A DNA stretch of 64,000 nucleotides from Scatomorpha sp964345235. Lineage in GTDB: Bacteria > Bacillota > Clostridia > Oscillospirales > Oscillospiraceae. Within the stretch, counting starts at the first letter, position 1; each line of letters begins with the position of its first letter. The notes beneath the pieces were generated by a model that worked only from the letters and a program-made list of their open reading frames with translations, was not told the DNA's origin and made no database searches. Below are positions 8,556 through 17,096 of this stretch, piece after piece. The position numbers and the translations under genes were made by a program. Location: positions 1 through 64,000 of the forward strand of contig CAYFQE010000003.1 of NCBI GenBank assembly GCA_964345235.1. Reading direction: 5' to 3'.

Positions 8556-9527
8556 CTACCTCATGTCCCATATAACACGGTCAATCTCGCGTCTAATCTC
8601 ATCTATACTCGAAACGGAGCTGAAACGCCGCTTATACTCGGTCGCATTGTAGGCGCCACGCAGATAACGGCTCAGGTCGCCCCTTGCTTCGATACAGGCG
8701 ATTTTCTCTCCCTTAAGCTCGGCTCGCTCCAAAACAAGCTTAAAGGCCGTTTCAAGCTTTTCGGGAACGCTCGGCTCTTCAGGGGGCGTTCTGCCCTCCA
8801 GTAGGGCTAAACTGCGCTCGAAAATCCAAGGGTCGCCCAATGCGCCTCGGCCAATCATCAAAAAGTCTGCGCCCGTGTGTCTTTGCATATTCAAGGCATC
8901 CTCGGGGGAAAAGATGTCGCCGTTTGCAATAAGGGGAACGCTCAAGTGCTTTTTAAGCTCTTTAATAAAATCGCAGTTGGCCACTCCCCTGTACATCTGT
9001 GTCCTCGTTCTGCCGTGTATGGCCACGGCATCGGCGCCCGCTTTCTCGCAGAGAAGTGCGAAATCTATCCCGTTAACAGAGCCCTTGTCCCAACCCATTC
9101 GTATTTTCACAGTCACGGGAACCGAAACCTCGGCCTTAACAGCTCGCACAATTTCGGCGGCAAGCTCGGGAGTGGTCATAAGAGCGGAGCCGTCGCCGCT
9201 TTTAACAACCTTGTTCACAGGACAGCCCATGTTTATGTCCACAATGTCGGCGTTAGATATCTCCAAGGCAAGCCTCGCGCCCTCGGCCATAATCTCGGGC
9301 TCGTGCCCGAAGATTTGAACAGATAGGGGAGCGTCGTCCTCTGTGCTCTTAAGAAGTGTTTTTGTCTTTTTGTCTTTATAGTGAAGCGCCTTGGCGCTCA
9401 CCATCTCGGAATAGCAGAGCGAAGCGCCAAAAGACCTGCAAAGCCTTCTCATCGGCAAATCGCTTATTCCCGCCATCGGCGCAAGAACAAGGGGAGATTT
9501 AAGCGAAACAGAGCCTATTTTCAGCAT
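8556..9527 (-). CDS. dus: tRNA-dihydrouridine synthase
   Basis: FMN-dependent enzyme that reduces uridines in the tRNA D-loop with NADPH. A TIM barrel of about 323 residues: LAPMAGISDLPMRRL (FMN site), the NMGCPVNKVVKSGDGSAL segment carrying the catalytic cysteine, VKIRMGWD, IHGRTRTQMYRG and NGDIFSPEDA. The frame opens at TTG 9551, but ATG 9527 gives the family start (MLKIGSVSLKSPLVLAPMAG) and overlaps the exoA stop by 7 bases, which suggests translational coupling. Confidence 0.94.
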   Translation of the reverse strand: MLKIGSVSLKSPLVLAPMAGISDLPMRRLCRSFGASLCYSEMVSAKALHYKDKKTKTLLKSTEDDAPLSVQIFGHEPEIMAEGARLALEISNADIVDINMGCPVNKVVKSGDGSALMTTPELAAEIVRAVKAEVSVPVTVKIRMGWDKGSVNGIDFALLCEKAGADAVAIHGRTRTQMYRGVANCDFIKELKKHLSVPLIANGDIFSPEDALNMQRHTGADFLMIGRGALGDPWIFERSLALLEGRTPPEEPSVPEKLETAFKLVLERAELKGEKIACIEARGDLSRYLRGAYNATEYKRRFSSVSSIDEIRREIDRVIWDMR

Positions 9528-10273
9528 TGGAGTATAAGTCCCACGGGGCAATGATCCGAGCCCTCTATCTCATTTAATATGAGAGCGTCCTCAATTTTAT
9601 CTGCTATCCTGTCCGACACAAGGAAGTAGTCTATGCGCCACCCTGCGTTCCTCTCTCTGGCCCTCATCCTGTAAGACCACCAGCTGTATTTAACGGTGTC
9701 GGGGTATAAAAGGCGGAAACTGTCCGAAAATCCCGCATCCAAAAGCTGCGAGAACTTTTCACGCTCCTCATCGGTAAATCCGGCGTTGCGCCTGTTCGCG
9801 TCGGGGTTTTTAAGGTCAATCTCGTTGTGGGCAACATTCAGGTCGCCGCAGACAACAACGGGCTTTTTCTCATCAAGCTCTTTGAGATGTGCTCTAAAAG
9901 CATCGTCCCAAACCATGCGGTAGTCAAGTCTTTTAAGCTCGCTGCCCGAGTTCGGAGTGTAAACGCAGACAAAATAAAAGTTCTCAAATTCCAGCGTTAT
10001 AACTCTGCCCTCTTGGTCGTGCTCCTCTATTCCGAGGTTGTACGAAACCGAGAGAGGCTCTTTCTTCGAAAAAACAGCAGTGCCCGAATAGCCCTTGCGC
10101 TCGGCCGAGCACCAGAACTGACTGTATCCGGGGAGCTCAAGCTCAAGCTGGCCCTCCTGCATCTTGGTCTCCTGCAAGCAGAATATATCGGCATCAAGCT
10201 TGTTAAAAATTTCGGTAAACCCCTTTTTATATACTGCGCGAAGTCCGTTTACATTCCAAGAAATTAGCTTCAT
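9521..10273 (-). CDS. exoA: exodeoxyribonuclease III / AP endonuclease
   Basis: Cleaves DNA 5' to abasic sites and removes blocked 3' ends in base-excision repair. 250 residues, standard length. Motifs in order: MKLISWNVNGLRA, LQETK (catalytic Glu), CGDLNVAHNEIDL, WRIDYFLVS and GSDHCPV (catalytic Asp-His). The start ATG 10273 overlaps the end of trmB by 4 bases. Confidence 0.96.
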   Translation of the reverse strand: MKLISWNVNGLRAVYKKGFTEIFNKLDADIFCLQETKMQEGQLELELPGYSQFWCSAERKGYSGTAVFSKKEPLSVSYNLGIEEHDQEGRVITLEFENFYFVCVYTPNSGSELKRLDYRMVWDDAFRAHLKELDEKKPVVVCGDLNVAHNEIDLKNPDANRRNAGFTDEEREKFSQLLDAGFSDSFRLLYPDTVKYSWWSYRMRARERNAGWRIDYFLVSDRIADKIEDALILNEIEGSDHCPVGLILQC

Positions 10274-10902
10274 TTAATATATGCCTCCAGTCTGTATATG
10301 GGAAGTCCCTGAGAGTGGAACTTTGATTCATAGTCGCTCATTATGCCGCAGACTCCTTCGGCGTGGAGGTCGCGGGTAACATTTTTAAGTTCAAAACCCT
10401 CGGTGGGAATAAGCTCGCAAGACCAGTCAAAGAGCGGCTCATTGTCGGTTTTAAAATGAATCTCGGCCCCGGGCTTAAGGATTTTTTTGTAAAGTCTCAA
10501 AAAATTGGGGTGAGTAAGACGCCTTTTTCCCTGTTTCTTTTTCTTCCAAGGGTCGGGGAAATTTATATATATGCGATCAATCGAAGCAGGCTCCAAAAAC
10601 TCGCAGAGCTCGGCCGCATCTTCAAGCAAAAAGCGTACATTATCCAAGCCTTCGGCATCGGCCCTCTCCATAGCCACAACAGCCGCCTCGGGGACTTTTT
10701 CCAAAGCCAAAATAAGAGAATTCGGGCTTAACTTGGCGAGCTCCGCCGTGAAAGCGCCCTTGCCGCAGCCAAGCTCCAACTCAATCCGCTCATATTTTTT
10801 GCCCTCGGTTTTAATAAACTCGCCGACCTTGTCTTGACTTAGAATAAGTCTGTCCACTGCCGCAAGTCTGGGTATTAAATTGGGCTTTTTACGCATTCTC
10901 AA
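10270..10902 (-). CDS. trmB: tRNA (guanine-N7)-methyltransferase TrmB
   Basis: Makes m7G46 in tRNA using S-adenosylmethionine. 210 residues. SAM site ELGCGKGAFTAELA; catalytic and substrate segment NFPDPWKKKKQGKRRLTHP; then GAEIHFKTDN. The start is probably TTG 10902: GGGAG lies 10 bases upstream, and the resulting MRMRKKP N-terminus matches the family (B. subtilis begins MRMRHKP). ATG 10896 is the alternative. First gene of the minus-strand run trmB-exoA-dus-sigma-anti-sigma. Confidence 0.95.
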   Translation of the reverse strand: MRMRKKPNLIPRLAAVDRLILSQDKVGEFIKTEGKKYERIELELGCGKGAFTAELAKLSPNSLILALEKVPEAAVVAMERADAEGLDNVRFLLEDAAELCEFLEPASIDRIYINFPDPWKKKKQGKRRLTHPNFLRLYKKILKPGAEIHFKTDNEPLFDWSCELIPTEGFELKNVTRDLHAEGVCGIMSDYESKFHSQGLPIYRLEAYIK

Positions 10903-10999
10903 ATTAAATCACTCCCGAGAAATGATACCATAAAGCCTCATTCTCTTCAATCGAAAGCCCCAAAATATCTCATACGGGGAAATTGTGGCTTGTGCAATG

Positions 11000-11028
11000 T
11001 TGCAAGGCATAAAAAAATATGAGATAAT
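11000..11028 (+). promoter_or_regulatory. promoter of the rsmE-like/lar operon
   Basis: TTGCAA (11000-11005), a 17-base spacer, then GATAAT (11023-11028). It sits 28 bases before the GTG start at 11056 and is the only good match in the divergent gap with trmB. Confidence 0.5.
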
Positions 11029-11055
11029 TTAAAAAAATTGCGAGGAGGATATATT

Positions 11056-11802
11056 GTGTCCAAATTCTTCGTTGGCGGAACAAACTTATTAAAAGGTCTT
11101 GGACTCTCTAAATTAAGCGAGTCGGAAGGCTTAAAAATAAGCAGTTTTCTTCGTCTTAAAAAGGACGGAGCTTCAATAAAAACTACGATAAAAAAGGGAG
11201 AAACTGTCGAAAAATATAAGGAGTTTATCCCGAACAGAGAAGAAATAGCGCAGCCTATTCCGAAGAAGGAAACCGGCGACAATCCTAAGATAAAGATAGA
11301 TGTTTTTGCCGCCCTGCCCGAGAACGACAGGATACCCAAGCTTATCGAAAACTCGATAAAAGCGGGCGCAAGCTCGGTCTCGTTTTTCAAGTCCGAAACC
11401 AGCTCCATAGAAGAAAAAGACGAAAAGTCGGTTGCTGTGTGGAAGAGTTTGGCCGAACAGGCTCTCAAAGCCTCGGGAAGAGAAACGAAAGCCGAAGTCT
11501 ACTTTTTCGAAGATTACACGGCCATGCTCTATGCCGCCATGCGCAGCGATGCCGCGCTCTTACTTTATGAAAAAGAAGATAAAGAAAGACTGACTATAGC
11601 CGAGGCGGCTTTGAAGCTAAAGGGACTAAAGTCCGTTTCCATAGTTTCGGGCTCCGAGATGGGCATAAGCAAAAACCAGATGCAGCTTGCCAAAGGCTTG
11701 GGCTTTAATCTCATAGATTTAGGGCCCGAGGTGCTCAGGTGCGAAGATGCGCCCTATCTCGCAATATCACAGCTCATGGCAGAGCTGGAAAAAGAAGCCT
11801 AA
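11056..11802 (+). CDS. divergent RsmE-family (16S rRNA m3U1498 methyltransferase-like) protein
   Basis: Weak but colinear match to RsmE. The N-terminus (SKFFVGG, then LKISSFLRLKKDG) corresponds to the PUA-like part. ALPENDRIPKLIENSIKAGAS and SLAEQALKASGR match the linker to the SPOUT domain. VSIVSGSEMGISKNQMQLAK and LGPEVLRCEDAPYLAISQL match the knotted SAM site. Canonical RsmE has GPEGGFS and LGxxILRxETA; here these read GSEMGIS and LRCEDAP, so key residues of the SAM pocket differ. 248 residues. GTG 11056 follows AGGAGG with 7 bases spacing. First gene of a plus-strand run leading into the lar genes. Confidence 0.7.
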   Translation: MSKFFVGGTNLLKGLGLSKLSESEGLKISSFLRLKKDGASIKTTIKKGETVEKYKEFIPNREEIAQPIPKKETGDNPKIKIDVFAALPENDRIPKLIENSIKAGASSVSFFKSETSSIEEKDEKSVAVWKSLAEQALKASGRETKAEVYFFEDYTAMLYAAMRSDAALLLYEKEDKERLTIAEAALKLKGLKSVSIVSGSEMGISKNQMQLAKGLGFNLIDLGPEVLRCEDAPYLAISQLMAELEKEA

Positions 11803-11817
11803 AAAGAGAGCCGATAA

Positions 11818-13035
11818 ATGAAAAAATCCGAACTCATTGTAATAGGCGGCGGCGCCTCGGGAATGATGGCGGCGATTACGGCGGCAGAGAGGGGCGTAAA
11901 AACCCTTCTAATCGAGGGTGAAGAGAGGCTCGGCAAAAAGATAAAGCAAAGCGGCAACGGCCGATGCAACTTCACAAATCTCGATATTTCGCCCGAGCGT
12001 TATCACGGCTCAGATCCCGGCTTTTCGAGTTTTGCACTGAGCCATTTTAAAAACACAGATACAATAGATTTTTTCCGCAAGCTGGGGGTGCTCACGAGAA
12101 CGGAGAACGAAAGAGTGTATCCGCTCTCAAATTCCTCCGGCTCGATTTTAGATGCTCTGCGCTACGCGCTGGACGAAAGAGGCGTAGAAGTAGTCGCACC
12201 CGAGCGCATTAAGTCTGCCGAAAAAAACGGCAAAAACTTCATATTAAAAGGCGCCTCGGGTGAGAGCTACATGTCCGAATATCTCATTGTGGCGACAGGC
12301 GGACTTGCGGGACTTAAAAGCGGCGCCGAGAGCAGCTACGAGATTTTAGAGAGTTTCGGACACAAAAGAACAAAGCTCTATCCCTCAATATGCAAAATAG
12401 CAATAGATTCCCGCCTGCCAAGGGCGCTCAAGGGCGTTAAAGCGGAAGTTGCGCTAAAGCTCCTTCAAGGAGAAAAAGCTTTATCCCAAAAAGAGGGCGA
12501 GCTCCTCTTTTGGGAAAGCGGAATTTCGGGGCCCGTCAGCTTCGACATTTCCCGAGCCGTAAGCGAGTTCGGGCTTTCAAACCTCACGGTTTCGATAGAT
12601 TTTTTAAGCGATTTTTCGCACAATGAGCTTTTCGAGTTTTTTAAGGAAAGAATAGCCTATATGCCGAATTTGGAAACGGGCGAGCTTTTCACGGGTTCCC
12701 TGCAAAACAGACTCGGCAGAATGCTCATAAAAGAGCAGGGCGTAAAAGCCCTAAAGCTTTCGGATATAAGCGATAAAGAGCTCAAAGAAATAATAGCCTT
12801 TGCCAAAGACTACAGGGCGGAAGTACTGCGGCTCGATTCTCTCTCAAACGCTCAGGTCACGGCGGGCGGCGCAGAAACGGATGCATTCAATCCCGAAACA
12901 ATGGAGAGCAGACTCATAAAAAACCTCTTCGCCTGCGGCGAAGTTTTAGATATCGACGGCGACTGCGGCGGCTTCAACCTCCAGTGGGCATGGTCCTCGG
13001 GGCGGCTCGCGGGAAAACTGGGTAAGAAGGAATAG
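11818..13035 (+). CDS. NAD(P)/FAD-dependent oxidoreductase, HI0933/BaiN family
   Basis: Flavoprotein of 405 residues. N-terminal FAD fold IVIGGGASGMMAAITAAERG, followed by the family signature KKIKQSGNGRCNFTN; C-terminal DIDGDCGGFNLQWAWSSGRLAG closes the FAD site. The middle VATGGLAGLKSG is also typical. The family is widespread in Firmicutes; most members have no proven substrate, although BaiN is linked to bile-acid reduction. It starts 15 bases after the RsmE-like gene and 3 bases separate it from larB, so it belongs to the same transcript. Confidence 0.9.
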   Translation: MKKSELIVIGGGASGMMAAITAAERGVKTLLIEGEERLGKKIKQSGNGRCNFTNLDISPERYHGSDPGFSSFALSHFKNTDTIDFFRKLGVLTRTENERVYPLSNSSGSILDALRYALDERGVEVVAPERIKSAEKNGKNFILKGASGESYMSEYLIVATGGLAGLKSGAESSYEILESFGHKRTKLYPSICKIAIDSRLPRALKGVKAEVALKLLQGEKALSQKEGELLFWESGISGPVSFDISRAVSEFGLSNLTVSIDFLSDFSHNELFEFFKERIAYMPNLETGELFTGSLQNRLGRMLIKEQGVKALKLSDISDKELKEIIAFAKDYRAEVLRLDSLSNAQVTAGGAETDAFNPETMESRLIKNLFACGEVLDIDGDCGGFNLQWAWSSGRLAGKLGKKE

Positions 13036-13038
13036 CGT

Positions 13039-13791
13039 ATGAATAAGAAGAAAATAAGAGCAATGCTCGAAGATATAAGAGATGGGAAAATATCTGTCGA
13101 TGATGCGCTCACAAAGCTCAAACTCATGCCCATAGAAGAACTGGGCTTTGCAACTATCGACACGCACAGAGAGATAAGACAGGGCGTTTCCGAAGTCATT
13201 TACGGCGAGGGCAAATCCCCCGAGCATATAAAGAAAATATCCGAATCTCTGCTCGGTAGCGGGCAAGAGAGAGTCCTCATCACCAGAATGAGCGACGAGG
13301 CGGCAAAGCTTTTAAGCGAGAGCTTCGAGGATTTTAATTTCAGCGAAGTTTCACGCTGCGGCTATATAGGAAAGCTCCCAAAACCCGACGGCGTTGGGCG
13401 CATTGTAGTTGCCACAGGCGGAACAACCGATATCCCCGTTGCCGAAGAGGCCGCAATAACCGCCGAGGTTTTGGGCAACGAGGTCGTGAGGCTCTATGAT
13501 GTGGGAGTTTCGGGCATACACCGTCTGCTCAGCCATGCCGAAGAGATAATGACAGCCAGAGTTATTGTGGCTGTTGCGGGAATGGAGGGAGCCCTGCCCA
13601 GCGTCATAGGCGGCTTGGCCGATGCGCCCGTTATAGCCGTTCCCACCAGCGTCGGCTACGGAGCCTCATTCGGCGGAGTGGCGGCGCTCCTTTCCATGCT
13701 CAACTCCTGTGCCAGCGGCATGAGCGTTGTGAATATCGATAACGGTTTCGGTGCGGGCTATCTTGCAGGCGTTATAAACCACCTCAAATAA
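13039..13791 (+). CDS. larB: nickel-pincer cofactor biosynthesis carboxylase/hydrolase LarB
   Basis: First step of nickel-pincer nucleotide synthesis: carboxylates nicotinic acid adenine dinucleotide at C5 and hydrolyses it to the dicarboxylated mononucleotide. 250 residues. The N-terminal helical part has GFATIDTHREIRQGVSEVIY. The C-terminal PurE-like fold has VATGGTTDIPVAEEAAITAEVLG, AGMEGALPSVIGGLADAPVIAVPTS and GYGASFGGVAALLSMLNSCASG. Followed directly by larE and larC. No larA (lactate racemase or homologue) is in the window, so the cofactor user is elsewhere. Confidence 0.95.
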   Translation: MNKKKIRAMLEDIRDGKISVDDALTKLKLMPIEELGFATIDTHREIRQGVSEVIYGEGKSPEHIKKISESLLGSGQERVLITRMSDEAAKLLSESFEDFNFSEVSRCGYIGKLPKPDGVGRIVVATGGTTDIPVAEEAAITAEVLGNEVVRLYDVGVSGIHRLLSHAEEIMTARVIVAVAGMEGALPSVIGGLADAPVIAVPTSVGYGASFGGVAALLSMLNSCASGMSVVNIDNGFGAGYLAGVINHLK

Positions 13792-13792
13792 A

Positions 13793-14542
13793 ATGGAGCT
13801 TAAAGATTTTTTCAAAGAAAACCCCAAGCTTGCCTTGGCCTACTCGGGCGGAACAGATTCAAGCTATCTGCTCTATGCCGCAAAAGGAAGCGGAGCGGAC
13901 ATAAGGGCATATATGACAGTGTCGCCCTTTCAGCCTGTTTTCGAGATAGAAGATGCCAAGCGCACGGCAAAAAAACTTGATGCTAAGCTCGAAATAATAG
14001 AGCTTGACGTACTAAAAGACGAGCGGATTAAAGAAAACTCCGAGCTTCGCTGTTACTACTGCAAAAGGCTTATATTAAAGACCATAGCCGAAAGGGCCGC
14101 TTCTCAAGGCTATTTCACGATAATCGACGGCACAAACGCCTCCGATAAAAGCGAAGACAGGCCCGGCATGAGGGCTCTAAAAGAGCTCGGCGTACTCTCT
14201 CCGCTGAAGCTCTGCAACATCACAAAAGAAGAGCTTCGCCAAAGACTTAAAGAAGCGGGTCTTGACATTTGGAACAAACCCTCATATTCCTGTCTTGCTA
14301 CCAGGATTAAAGCAGGCGAAATAATCGAGCCCGAGCGGCTAAAAAAAATAGACGAGGCCGAAGAGCAAATAAGAGCCTTGGGTTTTAGCGACATAAGGCT
14401 ACGAACATACAAAAACGGGGCTAAGCTCGAGCTTCAAAAAGAAGACACAGAAAGAGCTTTCCAAAATAAAGAAGCTCTGGACAATATAATCATAGAAAAA
14501 TTCGGTTTTTACGAAATTGGCGAGAGGAGGAGAGATACATGA
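13793..14542 (+). CDS. larE: ATP-dependent sulfur transferase LarE
   Basis: PP-loop enzyme that adenylates the pyridinium dicarboxylate mononucleotide and inserts sulfur to make the pincer thioacids. 249 residues. PP-loop YSGGTDSSYLL at about residue 19. Three cysteines stand out: CYYC (about residues 84-87) and the one in KPSYSCLATRI (about residue 165), the position used by sacrificial-cysteine LarE. The extra CxxC pair is compatible with the [4Fe-4S]-containing LarE type that recycles sulfur; this is inference. ATG 13793 lies one base after the larB stop, and the end overlaps larC by 4 bases. Confidence 0.94.
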   Translation: MELKDFFKENPKLALAYSGGTDSSYLLYAAKGSGADIRAYMTVSPFQPVFEIEDAKRTAKKLDAKLEIIELDVLKDERIKENSELRCYYCKRLILKTIAERAASQGYFTIIDGTNASDKSEDRPGMRALKELGVLSPLKLCNITKEELRQRLKEAGLDIWNKPSYSCLATRIKAGEIIEPERLKKIDEAEEQIRALGFSDIRLRTYKNGAKLELQKEDTERAFQNKEALDNIIIEKFGFYEIGERRRDT

Positions 14543-15605
14543 GAACTCTATATTTAGACTGCGGCATGGGCGCCGCCGGAGATATGCTGATGGCGGCTCT
14601 TTTAGACTTGCACCCCTCGCCCGAGCGCTTTATAAGTGAATTAAATGTTGTTTTGGAAGGCTTTGCCGAGGTTCGTGTTGAAGAAAGACAGAGCTCGGGA
14701 ATTTCCGCAAAGCATGTAAGAGTGCTTGTAAACGGTCAGGAAGAAGGAGAAACCTGCGAAAAATGCGCTCACGGCTACAGCGGAGCCGAGATTAAAAGAA
14801 GAATAAAAGAGCTTAAAATTCCGCAGAATATTAAAAACTCTCTTTCCGATATTTACGAGAGCGTACTCAAGGCCGAGTCCAAGGTTCACGGAACTAGTTT
14901 AGAGCACATACATCTGCACGAGCTCGGCAGTATAGATGCCCTCTGTGATATTCTGGGTGTTGTTCTGCTGATGAGCGAGGTGAGCCCCGAAAAAGTCGTG
15001 TGCTCGGCTGTAAACCTCGGCGGCGGGTATGTAAAGTGCGCCCACGGAGAGCTGAGTGTTCCGGCTCCCGCCACGGCAGAGCTGATACACGGCATGAAGG
15101 TTTACGGAAGCGATATTGACGCAGAGCTCCTCACGCCCACTGGCGCGGCCCTTTTAAAACACTATGTGCACGAGTTCGGTCCCATGCCCGAGATGATAAT
15201 TTCAAAAGAGGGCAGAGGTTGCGGAACAAAAGAGTTTAAGAGAGCCAATGTAGTAAGGGCCTTTTTGGGCGATGTTTCAGAACAGAATCAAAAAGAAAAA
15301 ATTCTGCTCGAGTGCGCCATCGACGATATGACAGGCGAAGAACTGGGCTTTCTCTCTGAAATGCTCTTTTCAGCGGGAGCTTTGGATGTTTATACAAGCC
15401 CCATATATATGAAAAAGCAAAGACCCGCCCACCTTGTTTCCTGTGTCTGCGAAAGCGATAAAAAAGAAAGCGTTTTGCACTGCTTTTTCAAACACAGCAG
15501 TAGTATCGGAATAAGAGAGATAGCTGTTAAAAGACGCGAGCTTAAAAGAGAGCTCGAAACAATTGATACAAACTTCGGAAAAGTGAGGGTCAAAAAAAGC
15601 TTCGG
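14539..15605 (+). CDS. larC: nickel insertion protein LarC (3' end lost in assembly gap)
   Basis: CTP-dependent nickel insertase that completes the nickel-pincer nucleotide. About 355 residues are visible before the N run. N-terminal LYLDCGMGAAGDMLMAALLD, HIHLHELGSIDALCDILGV and LLTPTGAALLKHYV are family motifs. Unlike Lactiplantibacillus plantarum, where LarC1 and LarC2 are joined by a programmed frameshift, the two halves are read here in one frame (junction about RAFLGDVSEQNQKEKILLEC). The last roughly 40-50 residues fall in the gap. Codons after the gap (15706 on) do not look like LarC. Confidence 0.93.
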
Positions 15606-15705
15606 NNNNNNNNNNNNNNNNNNNNNNNNNNNNNNNNNNNNNNNNNNNNNNNNNNNNNNNNNNNNNNNNNNNNNNNNNNNNNNNNNNNNNNNNNNNNNNN
15701 NNNNN
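15606..15705. other. assembly gap (100 N)
   Basis: Exactly 100 N, the conventional filler for a scaffold gap of unknown length. It removes the larC terminus and possibly more. The A+T-rich 75 bases after it (15706-15780) have short open frames that I cannot assign. Confidence 0.97.
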
Positions 15706-15839
15706 TGCAAGGGATTTAAGCAAATTCTTAATCGGGAAGCACTTATTTTACATATTATACTGGCTTCTAAAGATTAATATAATAAACAAAATCACATATC
15801 TAAAGAGCATCGAAACATATCTTTTTATAAAAACTCTCT

Positions 15840-15905
15840 AAAGAGAAAGCAGACACGGAAAAGTGCCTGCTTTCTCTTTAGCGGGCGCTAAGCCCGCTTA
15901 TTTTC
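15840..15905. terminator. paired terminator hairpins between lar and acpP
   Basis: A perfect 13-base stem AAAGAGAAAGCAG/CTGCTTTCTCTTT spans 15840-15879. A second hairpin GCGGGC/GCCCGC spans 15881-15897, followed by TTATTTTC. They separate the converging lar and acpP transcription units; the first is nearly symmetrical and could serve both. Confidence 0.75.
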
Positions 15906-15917
15906 AGCCTATATACT

Positions 15918-16145
15918 CTAAACTGTCTCGTTTAAAAGATCCGTGAGCTGACCGATTGTGCGAATGCCCATCAGCCTTTCGTCAGTCACAATTATGCCGT
16001 ACTCTTCTTCAACCGACATGATGAGTTCGGCGATGTCGAGCGAATCGGCTCCGAGGTCGTCTATGATATCGGAGTCTTCCGAAATATCATTGATGTCGAT
16101 ATAAAGCTGGTCTGCGAGAATTTTTTTGATATTTTCAATAGTCAT
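15918..16145 (-). CDS. acpP: acyl carrier protein
   Basis: Carries fatty-acid intermediates on a phosphopantetheine arm. 75 residues, acidic, with the attachment motif GADSLDIAELIM (Ser about residue 36) and the usual helix VEEEYGI. It is the last gene of the rpmH-rnpA-yidD-yidC-khpB-acpP run, 21 bases after khpB. It is not beside other fatty-acid genes, so it might be a second or specialised ACP. Confidence 0.93.
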   Translation of the reverse strand: MTIENIKKILADQLYIDINDISEDSDIIDDLGADSLDIAELIMSVEEEYGIIVTDERLMGIRTIGQLTDLLNETV

Positions 16146-16166
16146 AATCTTATCCTCCGAAATATA

Positions 16167-17051
16167 TTAGCTCCACTCACGGTAGTTCTCTTCTTCTTCT
16201 ACTTCTTCAACCCGATCTTGTGAAGGCTTGTACATAACAACCACGCGTCTGACAGGCTCGTTTCCTGTAGAAACTGTGGAAACATCGGGAACATCCTGAA
16301 GTGCGGTGTGAATAATGTGCCGCTCATAGGAGTTCATGGGCTCCAAGGTCATGCTGCGCTTGTATTTTTTCACCTTGTCCGCCATCTTTTGAGCAAGATT
16401 AATAAGGCTTTGCTCTCGTTTTTTTCTGTAGCCCTCAGCGTCAACCGTTACTCTTATTCTCTCCTCAACATCGTTGTTCACAACAAAGCTTGTGAGGTGC
16501 TGAATGGCATCGAGTGTTTCGCCTCTGTGCCCGATTATCGAGCCGATGCCCTTGCCGCTCAAGGTCACCGCGACTCCGCGCTCGGTGTCTTCCATCTTTA
16601 TGTCAATATCTTTGTAATTTCCCATCCTGTCAAGAAGACCCTCTAAAAAGCGGGCTATGTGGTTTTTTGTATCGTCTCCGAAATCCATTATCTCTCTTTT
16701 AACTTCCTCTTTAACGGGGGGCTTTTCGGTAACGACTTTTTCCTGTTTCGGCTCTTTGCGCTGAGCGGGCTTTTTTTCTTTCTTGGGCTCTTCCGTTTTT
16801 TTGGCCTGAGGGGCAGGAACTTCCGGCTTTACGCTCTCTTTTTTTACCTCAAGAGAAGGCTCTTCCGGTTCGTCGGGAGCTTCATAGCCGATTTTCAAAA
16901 CGGCAGGGGAACTGCCTATCCCCAAGAAGCCGCTTTTGGGAAGCTCGAGCACCTCAACGGTTACATCGTCGCGCTCAAGTCCCAGCTCTTCCAGAGCCAA
17001 CGCCAAAGCCTGCTCCTGGGTCTTGGCGCTTTTTTCAATATATTTAATCAT
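16167..17051 (-). CDS. khpB: RNA-binding protein KhpB (Jag/EloR)
   Basis: RNA-binding regulator linked to cell elongation and division, usually partnered with KhpA. 294 residues in three parts: an N-terminal Jag-N domain (MIKYIEKSAKTQEQALALAL to about residue 52); a charged lysine/proline/glutamate linker (about 55-120); then a KH domain with GKGIGSIIGHRGETLDAIQ and a C-terminal R3H domain with MNSYERHIIHTALQD. Standard position downstream of yidC. Confidence 0.95.
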   Translation of the reverse strand: MIKYIEKSAKTQEQALALALEELGLERDDVTVEVLELPKSGFLGIGSSPAVLKIGYEAPDEPEEPSLEVKKESVKPEVPAPQAKKTEEPKKEKKPAQRKEPKQEKVVTEKPPVKEEVKREIMDFGDDTKNHIARFLEGLLDRMGNYKDIDIKMEDTERGVAVTLSGKGIGSIIGHRGETLDAIQHLTSFVVNNDVEERIRVTVDAEGYRKKREQSLINLAQKMADKVKKYKRSMTLEPMNSYERHIIHTALQDVPDVSTVSTGNEPVRRVVVMYKPSQDRVEEVEEEENYREWS

Positions 17052-17096
17052 TTCATACCTTTCTCAAATATCTTCGTAAACGAAAAAGAGATTTTC

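Noticed and set aside
15706..15777. Continuation of larC after the N gap
   Set aside because: The open frame reads CKGFKQILNREAL and does not resemble the LarC C-terminus; the gap length is unknown, so frame continuity means nothing.
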